From: Bradyrhizobiaceae bacterium
GTDB taxonomy: Bacteria; Pseudomonadota; Alphaproteobacteria; Rhizobiales; Xanthobacteraceae
Assembly (NCBI GenBank): GCA_003105195.1
Contig: PQAH01000266.1
Span: 1-53,639, forward strand
Length of the DNA stretch: 53,639 bases
Direction: 5' to 3'
Every line of letters begins with the position of its first letter. Position 1 is the stretch's first letter. The notes under the pieces were generated by a model. The model was not told the DNA's origin. It saw nothing but the letters and a program-made list of their open reading frames with translations, and did no database searches. A program made the position numbers and the translations under genes. This document shows positions 16,096-24,824 of this stretch, in pieces.

Positions 16096-16422
16096 ATGAC
16101 GCCTCGCCCAGCCTCGCTCGCCGTCTTCCGCACGCTCGCCCTCGCGGGCGGCTGCGCCGTGATGCTCGCGGCCTGCGCCGGCCTCAATGTCGCCGCCACG
16201 GGCAGCGAGGCCGCCGAGGCGGAGCGTCTGCGCCTGGTCGACCGCTGCATGTTCGCGTCCGGCCAGGCCGCGTCCGCGAGGGAGGCGACGGCGGCACGCT
16301 GCCAGTGCGTCGCGCGCGCCGTGCTCTCGGGCGTCGGCGAAGGCGAGGCCTCGACCGCCTGCGCGCGCAACCCCGCGGCCTATGGCCAGGCGACCCGCCG
16401 TCCGCGCGCGAAGACGCCGTGA
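16096..16422 (+). CDS. Small Cys-containing lipoprotein
   Basis: Protein of 108 residues that I do not recognise. The N terminus is hydrophobic and ends in lipobox LAAC (Cys27). The mature part has three further early Cys (RCMFASGQ and RCQCVAR) and one more near CARNP, a pattern like disulfide-bonded periplasmic proteins. AGAGGA precedes the ATG, and the gene starts 15 bases after the oxidoreductase stop, so the two are probably cotranscribed. A functional link between a cytosolic molybdoenzyme and a lipoprotein is not obvious. Its stop is 4 bases from that of the convergent barrel gene. Confidence 0.75.
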   Translation: MTPRPASLAVFRTLALAGGCAVMLAACAGLNVAATGSEAAEAERLRLVDRCMFASGQAASAREATAARCQCVARAVLSGVGEGEASTACARNPAAYGQATRRPRAKTP

Positions 16423-16426
16423 GCCG

Positions 16427-17539
16427 CTACCAGCGCAGCTCCAGGCCGGCAGTGCCGGCGTGGGACTGGAAGTTGCCGCGGAAGCGGCCGTCGTAGAGCA
16501 GATACAGCCGGATGAGCTCGGACAGGCGCAGCGACGCGCTCGCGCCGGCATCCATGCCGAAGCGGCTTTCGCTCAACCCCTGGAAGGTCGCGGGCGGCGC
16601 CCCGCCGCCCGAGACCGTCGCCACCGGAAGCTCCTGCGCGAGAATCTCCACGGCGCGCGCATAGGCCGCGAGGTCGAGGACCGCGGCGTGGCTCGCAAAG
16701 CTGCGGCCGACCTCGAATCCCGCGAAGCCGCGCACGCGCCAGCCCGACTGCGCCGCGACCGTCACGGGATTGGGGATGCCGGTCTCCGTGAAGCCGTCGG
16801 TCTCGGTGTGCTGCCAGTCGAAGCCGAGCTTCGGTATCAGGCGGGCGTCGCCGAGCGGGATGTAGTAGCCGGCTTCGCCGATCGCGCCCCACAGCCGCGC
16901 CTCGTAGTCCGCCCGCGCGACTCCCGGCACGCCCATGAAGAACGAGGTGGCGTTGCGCGTCTCGATGTCGCCGCGCCCGTGGATCGCGGCGAGGCCGAGC
17001 GTCCAGGCGCCCAGCTCGAAGCTCGCATTGACGCCGAACTGAATCAAATTGATCCGTCCGCTCTGCGGCAGGCCGTTCACGTCGACGTCGGTCCAGCCCT
17101 GGTCGACCGCGAAGCCGAGCGTCGCGCCCGGTGCCACCGTATAGGCGAGGCCCGCCACCAGGCCCCAGGTGCGACGCGAGTCGCCGGGGAGGCCGTGGGT
17201 GTCGCTGAGGTGGGAGTGCAGGCCATAGGCCTCCGCCCAGGTGCGAAAGCGCCGCTGGACCTCCTCGGCGGGCGCGCCGCCGCCGTCCGGATTCCGGGTC
17301 GTGGTGCCGCCGTTGCCGGTCTCGTCCTCGATTCGCCGCAGGAAGCGCGTGCCGAGATCGAGCACCGCCGCCGGCGCGGACTGATAGATGCCGGGATTCG
17401 ACGGGTCGATCCGCAGCGACTGCGCGGCGGCCGGCGCCGCGATGGCAACGAGGAGCACCGCGGGCAACGACCAGCGGCCCGCGGCCGCGACGACGGCGGG
17501 TGACCACTTGCGCACGCCACGCTCCGTCCGCCTGACCAT
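16427..17539 (-). CDS. Outer-membrane beta-barrel protein (autotransporter-barrel-like)
   Basis: Likely outer-membrane protein of 370 residues. The signal peptide is about residues 1-40 (LPAVLLVAIAAPAAAQ). The rest alternates short amphipathic strands with Gly-rich turns (for example TWGLVAGLAYTVAPGATLGFAVDQG and WRVRGFAGFEVGRSF) and ends GLELRW, an aromatic C terminus that serves as barrel-insertion signal. About 280 residues of barrel fit a 12-strand autotransporter domain, but there is no large passenger, only about 90 residues before the barrel. It could be a free-standing barrel of the autotransporter superfamily or a porin-like protein. The RBS is weak and the start uncertain by a few codons. 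Role unknown. Confidence 0.78.
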   Translation of the reverse strand: MVRRTERGVRKWSPAVVAAAGRWSLPAVLLVAIAAPAAAQSLRIDPSNPGIYQSAPAAVLDLGTRFLRRIEDETGNGGTTTRNPDGGGAPAEEVQRRFRTWAEAYGLHSHLSDTHGLPGDSRRTWGLVAGLAYTVAPGATLGFAVDQGWTDVDVNGLPQSGRINLIQFGVNASFELGAWTLGLAAIHGRGDIETRNATSFFMGVPGVARADYEARLWGAIGEAGYYIPLGDARLIPKLGFDWQHTETDGFTETGIPNPVTVAAQSGWRVRGFAGFEVGRSFASHAAVLDLAAYARAVEILAQELPVATVSGGGAPPATFQGLSESRFGMDAGASASLRLSELIRLYLLYDGRFRGNFQSHAGTAGLELRW

Positions 17540-17887
17540 CGCGCCTGCTCGCGCGGGGAGATCGATGAAGAGATCGCCTCGGAGGCCCCGTGAGGCCGGA
17601 TTGTTCCGGAATTCTCCAGCGCGTCAACGTCTCGTGCGTCGCGTCACGGCAACGGCGCGCGAGCGTGACCCGCAGGACACAACGCGTGCACGGGATGCGT
17701 CCCACGAGCCATCCTCTGGCCGCATTTTTTGTGTCTGCTTGGAACCGCAATCGGATTTTGGCTGCTTCTGTCCGCCATGCGTTCGATGAGGGCGCACTCG
17801 CTTCGGATTCCTCCAAAACCCGGCTTGTGGCGTGGGCGCGCCGCGGTGCGCCGGCGTCGACTTTGAACTTGAATTGGGAGACAGACG
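17540..17887. other. Divergent intergenic region between the barrel gene and the cold-shock gene
   Basis: About 350 bases without a supported gene. It holds small inverted repeats (CCGGA-TTGT-TCCGG near 17600, GTCACG/CGTGAC near 17645-17670) and an AT-richer patch around 17725-17765. Most of it is likely the promoter and long 5' leader of the cold-shock gene; such genes often have long structured leaders. I could not place a convincing promoter. Confidence 0.45.
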
Positions 17888-18091
17888 ATGCAAAAGGGCA
17901 CCGTCAAATGGTTCAACCCGACCAAGGGTTACGGGTTCATCAAGCCTTCGGCCGGTGACAAGGACGTGTTCGTTCACATCTCGGCTGTCGAGCGCGCGGG
18001 TCTGAGCACGCTCAACGAGGGACAGACGCTCGAGTTCGAGCTCGTCACCAACCGTGGCAGGACATCCGCGGAGAACATCAGGGTCGCGTGA
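17888..18091 (+). CDS. Cold-shock domain protein (CspA family)
   Basis: Single cold-shock-domain RNA chaperone of 67 residues that binds single-stranded nucleic acid and melts mRNA structure. RNP1 is KGYGFIKP (13-20) and RNP2 is VFVHIS (27-32), with the opening GTVKWFN typical of the family. GGGAGA lies upstream of the ATG. A strong intrinsic terminator follows at 18138, so it forms its own unit with a leader that may be long. Alphaproteobacteria carry several csp paralogues; sequence alone does not tell whether this one is cold-induced. Confidence 0.97.
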   Translation: MQKGTVKWFNPTKGYGFIKPSAGDKDVFVHISAVERAGLSTLNEGQTLEFELVTNRGRTSAENIRVA

Positions 18092-18137
18092 CGCGGCCGG
18101 GCCGGACCCCCATCCGGTCGACGGGAACGATCCCGCA

Positions 18138-18164
18138 GCCCCCGGTCTCCGCCGGGGGTTTTTT
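18138..18164 (+). terminator. Intrinsic terminator of the cold-shock gene
   Basis: CCCCCGG pairs with CCGGGGG around TCTCCG, followed by TTTTTT. It lies 47 bases after the csp stop and just before the convergent purN end. Confidence 0.92.
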
Positions 18165-18184
18165 ATTGTGCGCCGGCCAGAGCG

Positions 18185-18835
18185 TTACTGCGGCACGAGC
18201 AGGGTCGCGTCGGGCGCCGCGGCATCGGCGATCACGCAGCGCCCCTCGACCAGCCGCACGCGGCCCTCCGCGAACAGCTTCAACGCCAGCGGATAGATCC
18301 GGTGCTCGGCCGCGAGCACCCGCTCGGCCAGCGACGCGGGCGTGTCGTCCTCGCGCACCGCGACCGCGGCCTGGGCGATGATCGGCCCCGAATCCATCTC
18401 CGGGACGACGACGTGCACGGTCGCGCCGTGGATCTTCACGCCGGCCGCGAGCGCCCGCGCATGGGTGTCGGTCCCTTTGAAGGCGGGCAGCAGGGCCGGG
18501 TGGATGTTGAGGATGCGCGCCTCCCATCGTCGCACGAACCAGGGCGTGAGCAGGCGCATGAAGCCCGCGAGGCAGACGAGGTCCACGCGATGCGCCGCGA
18601 GAGCGGCGTCGAGCGCCCGCTCGAAGCTCTCGCGGTCCTTGCCGTGGCGCGCGTGGTCGACCGTCTCGGTGGCGATGCCGGCGGCGCGCGCGCTCGCGAG
18701 CCCGGCGGCGTCGGGCCGGTTGGAGGCGACCAGCACGATCTCGGCCGGATAGTCCGGTGCGCGCGCGGCCTCGACCAGCGCCGTCATGTTCGAGCCGCGG
18801 CCCGAGATCAGGATCGCGACGCGCTTGCGGCTCAT
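18185..18835 (-). CDS. purN: Phosphoribosylglycinamide formyltransferase
   Basis: Third step of purine synthesis: transfers formyl from 10-formyl-tetrahydrofolate to GAR. Its 216 residues are the usual length. The phosphate-binding ISGRGSNM opens the protein, and the catalytic set Asn/His/Asp is visible in [10 protein letters not shown] and in [10 protein letters not shown]. The ATG overlaps the purM stop by four bases (ATGA), so the two are translationally coupled and made in a fixed ratio. Consecutive enzymes of the pathway in one operon is the common arrangement. Confidence 0.97.
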   Translation of the reverse strand: MSRKRVAILISGRGSNMTALVEAARAPDYPAEIVLVASNRPDAAGLASARAAGIATETVDHARHGKDRESFERALDAALAAHRVDLVCLAGFMRLLTPWFVRRWEARILNIHPALLPAFKGTDTHARALAAGVKIHGATVHVVVPEMDSGPIIAQAAVAVREDDTPASLAERVLAAEHRIYPLALKLFAEGRVRLVEGRCVIADAAAPDATLLVPQ

Positions 18836-19911
18836 GGCGCGAGATCGAGCGCGCCGTCATAGGCGACGCGGGGCGCGCCCGCCGCCGCCGCCTCGAGCCG
18901 GCCGAGCCGCGCCACGGTCTCGCCGTTGGCGGCGAGCACGGCCGCGACCGCGTCGGCCTTGTCTTCCGCCGTCACCACGACCATGCCGATGCCGCAGTTG
19001 AAGGTGCGCAGCATCTCGGCCTCGACGATCTCGCCCGCCCGCGCGAGCCACCGGAACACCGGCGGCACCGGCACCCGGGAAAGATCGATCCGCGCGCGGA
19101 GCCCCTCCGGCAGCACGCGCGGGATGTTGTCCGGAAAGCCGCCGCCCGTGATGTGGGCGAGCGCCTTGACGGCGCCGGTCTCGCGGATGGCGGCGAGGCA
19201 CGCCGCCACATAGATCCGCGTCGGCGCCAGCAGCGCGGCGCCGAGGCTCGCATCGGGCCGGAACGGCGCCGGCGCCTCCCAGCCGAGACCCGCGCGCGCG
19301 ACCACCTCGCGCACCAGCGAATAGCCGTTGGAATGCACGCCCGAGGCGGCGAGGCCGAGGATCACGTCGCCGGCCGCGATGTCGCGCCGCGGCAGGAGTC
19401 CGTCGCGCTCCGCCGCGCCGACCGCGAAGCCGGCGAGGTCGTAGTCGCCCTCGGCGTAGAGGCCCGGCATCTCGGCGGTCTCGCCGCCGATCAGGGCGCA
19501 GCGCGCCTGCCGGCAGCCTTCCGCGATTCCCGACACCACGCGCGCCCCGGTCTCCGGATCGAGCCGTCCGCAGGCGAAATAGTCGAGGAAGAACAGGGGC
19601 TCGGCCCCCTGCACCACGAGGTCGTTGACCGACATGGCGACGAGGTCGATGCCGATCGTGTCGTGGCGACCGGTCTCGATCGCGATCTTGAGCTTGGTGC
19701 CGACGCCGTCCGTGGCCGCGACCAGCACCGGGTCGCGGAATCCGGCGCGCTTGAGGTCGAACAGCCCGCCGAAACCGCCGATCTCGGCGTCCGCGCCCGG
19801 GCGCGCGGTCGCCCGCACCAGCGGCTTGATCAGCTCCACCATGCGGTTGCCGGCGTCGATGTCGACGCCCGCCTGCGCATAAGTGAGGCCGCTGCGGCCG
19901 CTCTCGCTCAT
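18832..19911 (-). CDS. purM: Phosphoribosylformylglycinamidine cyclo-ligase (AIR synthetase)
   Basis: Fifth step of purine synthesis: ATP-dependent ring closure of FGAM to AIR in the cytosol. It has 359 residues, full length. Conserved features are the opening [12 protein letters not shown], the Gly-rich nucleotide/phosphate loop [12 protein letters not shown] and the C-terminal [14 protein letters not shown] is well spaced before the ATG. First gene of the purM-purN pair, divergent from the CDP-alcohol transferase gene across about 230 bases. No PurR-type operator was recognised there. Confidence 0.97.
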   Translation of the reverse strand: MSESGRSGLTYAQAGVDIDAGNRMVELIKPLVRATARPGADAEIGGFGGLFDLKRAGFRDPVLVAATDGVGTKLKIAIETGRHDTIGIDLVAMSVNDLVVQGAEPLFFLDYFACGRLDPETGARVVSGIAEGCRQARCALIGGETAEMPGLYAEGDYDLAGFAVGAAERDGLLPRRDIAAGDVILGLAASGVHSNGYSLVREVVARAGLGWEAPAPFRPDASLGAALLAPTRIYVAACLAAIRETGAVKALAHITGGGFPDNIPRVLPEGLRARIDLSRVPVPPVFRWLARAGEIVEAEMLRTFNCGIGMVVVTAEDKADAVAAVLAANGETVARLGRLEAAAAGAPRVAYDGALDLAP

Positions 19912-20142
19912 CTTGGCTCCCGTTCCCGGCGCCTCCTACGTCGGAATCGCGGCCCTGGCAATGCCGCGACCGTCTTGGCAAGGGTCCCGCGCCGGTCTAT
20001 CTGCCAGCTGGCGCGGGGCTCGGGGGATACGGGTTCGCCGACAGGACCCGGCGCCAAGCGACAGGCCTGTGGCCGGCTCCGATCTGGAATCGCCTCCTTT
20101 CGATCCGATCGGGCAGGCTGTGGGCGCCATCCGGGGCCACTT

Positions 20143-20688
20143 TTGAGTATTCCGAACCTCATCACCCTCGCCCGCATCCTGTCCGTGCCGATCCTGGTCT
20201 GGACGATCGCGGCCGGGCATTTCTTCCTCGCATTCGCCCTGTTCCTCGCCGCCGGCGTGAGCGACGCCGTCGACGGCTTTCTCGCCAAGCGCTTCGGCAT
20301 GCAGAGCGAGCTCGGCGCCTATCTGGATCCGCTCGCCGACAAGGTGCTGATCGTGTCGATCTACGTCGCCCTCGGCATCGCGGGCCACGTGCCGCGCTGG
20401 CTGGTGATCCTGGTGGTGTCCCGCGATCTCATGATCGTCGGCGCCTTCATGCTGTCCTGGCTGGTGGGCCGGCCGATCGCGGCGCGGCCGCATCCGGTCT
20501 CCAAGGCCAATACGGCGGCGCAGATCCTGCTCGCCGGCCTGGTGCTGGCCTCTCTCGGCTTCGACTTCGATGCCGGGGTCGGGCTTGCGCTCACCATGGC
20601 GGCGGTCGCGGTTTTGACGTTACTCTCGGTCGGCTTCTATGTTCGCGACTGGGTGCGCCACATGGGCTCCGCCGAAACGCGGGCCTGA
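20143..20688 (+). CDS. CDP-alcohol phosphatidyltransferase (PgsA-like)
   Basis: Inner-membrane enzyme of 181 residues that swaps the CMP of a CDP-linked lipid for an alcohol, as in phosphatidylglycerophosphate or cardiolipin synthesis. The family motif D-x2-DG-x2-A-x9-G-x3-D-x3-D is complete: Asp41, Asp44, Gly45, Ala48, Gly58, Asp62, Asp66. Lys49 replaces the usual Arg. About five membrane helices follow the usual pattern. The frame is open far upstream, but only TTG at 20143 starts at the family's N terminus (SIPNLITLARI), so I chose it; its Shine-Dalgarno is weak. It overlaps no neighbour and precedes the AI-2E permease by 34 bases. The acceptor alcohol is not determined. Confidence 0.87.
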   Translation: MSIPNLITLARILSVPILVWTIAAGHFFLAFALFLAAGVSDAVDGFLAKRFGMQSELGAYLDPLADKVLIVSIYVALGIAGHVPRWLVILVVSRDLMIVGAFMLSWLVGRPIAARPHPVSKANTAAQILLAGLVLASLGFDFDAGVGLALTMAAVAVLTLLSVGFYVRDWVRHMGSAETRA

Positions 20689-20722
20689 CGCGCCGGCGCG
20701 ACGACGGGCGGACAGGCTGCGG

Positions 20723-21826
20723 ATGACGCTGACCCGGCAGATGACCTTCTGGCTCCTGACCTTCATCGGGGTCATCGCGTGCCTGTGGATCCTGCGCGAG
20801 ATCCTGCTGCCCTTCGTCGCCGGCATGGCGCTCGCCTATCTGCTCGACCCGACGACCAGCAGGCTCGAGCGCTTCGGGGTCGAGCGCTTCATCGCCGCGC
20901 TGGTGATGATCGGGCTCGTGGTCCTCGCCTTCATCTTCCTGGTGCTGCTGATCGCGCCGATCCTGGGGACGCAGCTCTGGCAGTTCATCGACAACATGCC
21001 GGGCTATGCCTCGCGCCTGCAGGCGCTGATCACCGACCCGAACCGGGAATGGCTGCGCAAGATCGTCGGCGAGGGCATCACCGAGACCCAGGTGGGCGAC
21101 CTCGTGCGCCAGGGCGCGGGCTGGCTCGCGACCTTCCTGCGATCGCTGTGGTCGGGCGGGCAGGCGCTGATCTCGATCTTCTCGCTGTTCGTGGTGACGC
21201 CGATCGTCGCCTACTACCTGCTCTCCGACTGGAGCCGCATGATCGACGTGGTCGACGGCTGGGTGCCGCTGCACCAGCGCGAGACGGTGCGCGCGCTCGG
21301 CCGCGAGGTCAACGCGGCGATCGCCGGCTTCCTGCGCGGCCAGACCGCGGTCTGCCTGATCCTGGGTTCCTTCTACGCGGTGTCGCTGACGCTCGCGGGG
21401 CTCAATTTCGGCCTCCTGATCGGCCTCGTCTCCGGCCTCATCACTTTCATTCCCTATGTCGGCTCGATGACCGGCCTGGTGCTGGCGGGCGGCGTGGCGA
21501 TCGCCCAGTTCTTCCCCGAATGGGTGCCGATCGCGACGGTGCTGGCGATCTTCTTCGTCGGACAGTTCGTCGAGGGCTATGTGCTGCAGCCGAAGCTCGT
21601 CGGCGAGAGCGTCGGCCTGCATCCGGTGTGGTTGATCTTCGCCCTGTTCGCCTTCGGCTACCTGTTCGGCTTCGTCGGCCTGCTGCTCGCGGTTCCGCTC
21701 GCCGCCGCGATCGGCGTGCTGCTGCGCTTCGGCCTGCGCCGCTACCTCGCGAGCCCCTTCTACACGGGCGAGACCGTGTCGCCGGCGAAGCCCGTGCCGC
21801 TGGAGCCGGGCAACCGGCCGCGCTGA
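20723..21826 (+). CDS. AI-2E family permease (PerM/YdiK-like)
   Basis: Inner-membrane protein of 367 residues with the family's layout: two or three N-terminal helices (about 8-90), a cytosolic/periplasmic loop (about 95-150) and a C-terminal block of five helices (about 150-345) with GLISGLITFIPYVGS-type residues and an FVGQFVEGYVLQPKLVG segment near the end. The family contains putative autoinducer-2 exporters and Na+/H+ antiporters, so transport is likely but the substrate unknown. The ATG at 20723 was chosen over an upstream frame extension that overlaps the preceding gene. It is followed within 4 bases by the Hda-like gene, a conserved pairing in this order. Confidence 0.88.
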   Translation: MTLTRQMTFWLLTFIGVIACLWILREILLPFVAGMALAYLLDPTTSRLERFGVERFIAALVMIGLVVLAFIFLVLLIAPILGTQLWQFIDNMPGYASRLQALITDPNREWLRKIVGEGITETQVGDLVRQGAGWLATFLRSLWSGGQALISIFSLFVVTPIVAYYLLSDWSRMIDVVDGWVPLHQRETVRALGREVNAAIAGFLRGQTAVCLILGSFYAVSLTLAGLNFGLLIGLVSGLITFIPYVGSMTGLVLAGGVAIAQFFPEWVPIATVLAIFFVGQFVEGYVLQPKLVGESVGLHPVWLIFALFAFGYLFGFVGLLLAVPLAAAIGVLLRFGLRRYLASPFYTGETVSPAKPVPLEPGNRPR

Positions 21827-21830
21827 CGCC

Positions 21831-22508
21831 ATGACGGGGGCCCCGCGTCAGCTCGCGCTCGCGCTCGGACACGCGGACTCCTTCGCCCGCGAGGATTTCC
21901 TGTCCGGCCCGACCAATGCGGCCGCGCTCGCCATGATCGAGCGCTGGCCGGACTGGCCGGGCCGCGCGCTCGCCCTGGTCGGGCCCGAAGGCGCCGGCAA
22001 GAGCCATCTCGCCGCCATCTGGGCCGCGGCGTCGGGTGCGCGCTTCCTCGCCGCGCGCGCGCTCGCGGATGCCGATCTTCCGGCCGCGCTCGCGACCGGC
22101 GCGCTGGTGCTCGAGGATGCGGCGCCCGGCATCGTCCACGAGCGCTCCCTGTTCCATCTTCTCAACCTGGCGCGCGAGGAGGGGGCGTTCCTGCTGCTCG
22201 TTGCCCGCGACCCGCCGGCGCGCTGGGAGGTGCGGCTCCCGGATCTCGCCTCGCGGCTGCGCGCGCTCACCGTCCTGGAGCTCGGCGCGCCCGACGACGC
22301 GCTGCTGCGCGCCGTGATCGTCAAGCAGTTCGCGGATCGTCAGCTGCGCGTCGACGAGGCCCTTCTCGCCTATCTGGCGACGCGCATGGAGCGCAGCTTC
22401 GCGGCGGCGCGCGATATCGTGGCGGCGCTCGACCGCGAGGCGTTGCGCCGGAAGCGTCCGCTCAGCCGGGCGCTCGCCGCCGAGCTCCTGCGCGACGATA
22501 TGCCTTGA
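21831..22508 (+). CDS. hdaA: DnaA-homologous replication regulator (Hda/HdaA)
   Basis: AAA+ protein of 225 residues resembling DnaA domain III without its DNA-binding domain. Hda proteins join the beta clamp to stimulate ATP hydrolysis by DnaA and so stop re-initiation. The clamp-binding motif is at the extreme N terminus, QLALAL (7-12). Walker A is GPEGAGKSH (51-59), Walker B is ALVLEDA (about 91-97), and a sensor/Arg-finger region follows at RLPDLASRLRAL. It starts 4 bases after the AI-2E gene, indicating coupling, and is followed by ppk. The same AI-2E-hdaA-ppk-ppx order is found in many rhizobia. Confidence 0.88.
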   Translation: MTGAPRQLALALGHADSFAREDFLSGPTNAAALAMIERWPDWPGRALALVGPEGAGKSHLAAIWAAASGARFLAARALADADLPAALATGALVLEDAAPGIVHERSLFHLLNLAREEGAFLLLVARDPPARWEVRLPDLASRLRALTVLELGAPDDALLRAVIVKQFADRQLRVDEALLAYLATRMERSFAAARDIVAALDREALRRKRPLSRALAAELLRDDMP

Positions 22509-22592
22509 CGTTTCGCCGCCCTCCTGGGCGATCATGTCACCGGGGCGCCATATCGAGGCCCTAGCTTGGCGGCCCCGCAAGGCGCTCCCCGC

Positions 22593-24824
22593 ATGGTCGA
22601 TCACAGCGAAGCTATTGTTATAGCTAAAGAAACTTCGGTCGGCGAAGGTCCCGCCGGGAGCCCGGCCGCGGCCGATTCGGCCGCGCCGCCGGACCTCTCG
22701 GCGAGCCCGGAGCGATTCATCAACCGCGAGCTTTCCTGGCTGCAGTTCAACCGGCGCGTGCTCGAGGAGGCCGAGAACCCGAATCACCCGCTGCTCGAGA
22801 AGCTCCGCTTCCTGTCGATCTCGGCCAACAACCTCGACGAGTTCTTCATGGTCCGGGTCGCCGGCCTGAAGGGCCAGCTGCGCGCCGGGATCGCCACCCG
22901 CAGCCCCGACGGCCTCACGCCGGCCGAGCAGGTCGCCCGCATCTCCGAGGCCGTGGCGAGCCTCGCCAGCGACCAGCAGGCGCGCTGGCGCGAGCTGCGC
23001 GCCGAGCTGAGCCAGCATGACATCGTGCTGGTGGACGGACACGACGTGTCCAAGCACGAGATGGCATGGCTCGAGGACCATTTCCTGCACCACATCTTCC
23101 CGGTGCTGACGCCGCTGGCGATCGATCCGGCGCATCCTTTCCCGTTCATTCCCAATCTCGGCTTCACCATCGCGCTGCAGCTCGCCCGCGCCAGCGACGG
23201 CAAGGGCATGAACGCGCTGATCCGCATGCCGGGCCGCATCGACCGCTTCATCCGGCTTCCCGACCTGACCGAGGGCGGGGCGCAGCGCTTCATCACCCTG
23301 GAGCAGGCGATCGGCCTGTTCACGGCCAAGCTGTTTCCCGGCTATTCCGTGAAGGGCCAGGGCGCCTTCCGCGTGATCCGTGATTCCGAGGTCGAGATCG
23401 AGGAGGAAGCCGAGGATCTCGTGCGCAGTTTCGAGAGCGTGCTGAAGCGGCGCCGGCGCGGCTCGGTGATCCGGCTGGAGACGGAGGCCGGGATGCCGGT
23501 CGAGCTGCGCCTCTTCGTGCAGCGCGCGCTCGCCGTGACCGACGACGAGGTGTTCCTGGTCGAGGGGGTGCTCGCCCTCAACGACCTGTCCCAGCTCGTC
23601 GGCGTCGACCGCCCCGATCTGAAATTCGTGCCCTACAATCCGCGCTTTCCCGAGCGCATCCGCGAGCAGGGCGGGGACTGCTTCGCGGCCATCCGGCAGA
23701 AGGACCTGATCGTCCACCACCCCTACGAGTCCTTCGACGTGGTGGTGCAGTTCCTGCAGCAGGCGGCGCGCGACCCGAACGTCATCGCGATCAAGCAGAC
23801 GCTCTATCGCACATCCTCCGACTCGCCGATCGTGCGGACGCTCGCCGAGGCCGCCGAGGCCGGAAAGTCCGTCACCGCGCTGGTCGAGCTCAAGGCGCGC
23901 TTCGACGAGGAGGCCAATATCCGCTGGGCGCGCGACCTGGAGCGGGCCGGGGCCCAGGTCGTCTACGGCTTCATCGAGCTCAAGACCCACGCCAAGCTGT
24001 CGCTGGTGGTGCGCCGCGAGGGCCGCGCGCTCACCTCCTATGTCCATGTCGGCACCGGCAACTACCATCCGGTGACGGCGCGCATCTATACCGACCTCTC
24101 CTTCTTCACCAGCGATCCGGCGATCGCCCAGGACGTGGCGCGCGTCTTCAACTTCGTCACCGGCTATGCGGAGCCGGCCGAGCTCGAGAAGATGGCGGTC
24201 TCGCCGGTCTCGTTGAAGCAGCGTATCCTCGACCACATCGCCCAGGAGATCTCCCACGCCAAGGCGGGCCGGCCGGCCGCGATCTGGCTCAAGCTCAACT
24301 CGCTGGTCGACCCGGCCATCATCGACGCGCTCTACCAGGCCTCCCGCGCCGGCGTGGAGGTGGATCTCATCGTGCGCGGCATCTGCTGCCTGCGCCCCGG
24401 CGTCCCGGGCCTCTCGGACCGGATCCGCGTCAAGTCCATCGTCGGCCGCTTCCTCGAGCACAGCCGCATCTACTGCTTCGGCGCCGGCCACGGCCTGCCG
24501 CACCGGAAGGCCGCGGTCTACATCTCCTCGGCCGACCTGATGCCGCGCAACCTGGACCGCCGGGTCGAGGCGCTGTGCCCGATTCTCAACGCGACCGTGC
24601 ACGAGCAGGTGATGGACCAGATCATGGCCGCCAATTTCAAGGACAACGAGCAGAGCTGGAAGCTCTTGCCGGATGGCACCTCGGTGCGCATAAAGGCGGC
24701 GCCGGGCGAAGAGCCGTTCAACGCCCACAAGTACTTCATGACCAATCCGAGCCTCTCGGGCCGTGGCAAGTCGCTCAAGGAATCGCAGCCCCGCAGCCTC
24801 ACGCGCCGCCGCGAGCGCTCGTGA
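22593..24824 (+). CDS. ppk: Polyphosphate kinase 1
   Basis: Makes long-chain polyphosphate from ATP; a membrane-associated enzyme important in stress and stationary phase. From the ATG at 22593 it has 743 residues, slightly longer than E. coli PPK1 because of a poorly conserved N-terminal extension of about 45 residues. The N domain opens [14 protein letters not shown]. Both catalytic-domain His are present: His466 in [12 protein letters not shown], the phosphorylated residue, and His637 in [24 protein letters not shown] at 22566 is an alternative start; neither has an ideal Shine-Dalgarno. The ppx frame begins inside its 3' end. Confidence 0.96.
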   Translation: MVDHSEAIVIAKETSVGEGPAGSPAAADSAAPPDLSASPERFINRELSWLQFNRRVLEEAENPNHPLLEKLRFLSISANNLDEFFMVRVAGLKGQLRAGIATRSPDGLTPAEQVARISEAVASLASDQQARWRELRAELSQHDIVLVDGHDVSKHEMAWLEDHFLHHIFPVLTPLAIDPAHPFPFIPNLGFTIALQLARASDGKGMNALIRMPGRIDRFIRLPDLTEGGAQRFITLEQAIGLFTAKLFPGYSVKGQGAFRVIRDSEVEIEEEAEDLVRSFESVLKRRRRGSVIRLETEAGMPVELRLFVQRALAVTDDEVFLVEGVLALNDLSQLVGVDRPDLKFVPYNPRFPERIREQGGDCFAAIRQKDLIVHHPYESFDVVVQFLQQAARDPNVIAIKQTLYRTSSDSPIVRTLAEAAEAGKSVTALVELKARFDEEANIRWARDLERAGAQVVYGFIELKTHAKLSLVVRREGRALTSYVHVGTGNYHPVTARIYTDLSFFTSDPAIAQDVARVFNFVTGYAEPAELEKMAVSPVSLKQRILDHIAQEISHAKAGRPAAIWLKLNSLVDPAIIDALYQASRAGVEVDLIVRGICCLRPGVPGLSDRIRVKSIVGRFLEHSRIYCFGAGHGLPHRKAAVYISSADLMPRNLDRRVEALCPILNATVHEQVMDQIMAANFKDNEQSWKLLPDGTSVRIKAAPGEEPFNAHKYFMTNPSLSGRGKSLKESQPRSLTRRRERS

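Noticed and set aside
18757..20142. Long N-terminal extension of the CDP-alcohol transferase frame
   Set aside because: The extension is antisense to purM and purN and shows no domain; the family N terminus begins at TTG 20143.
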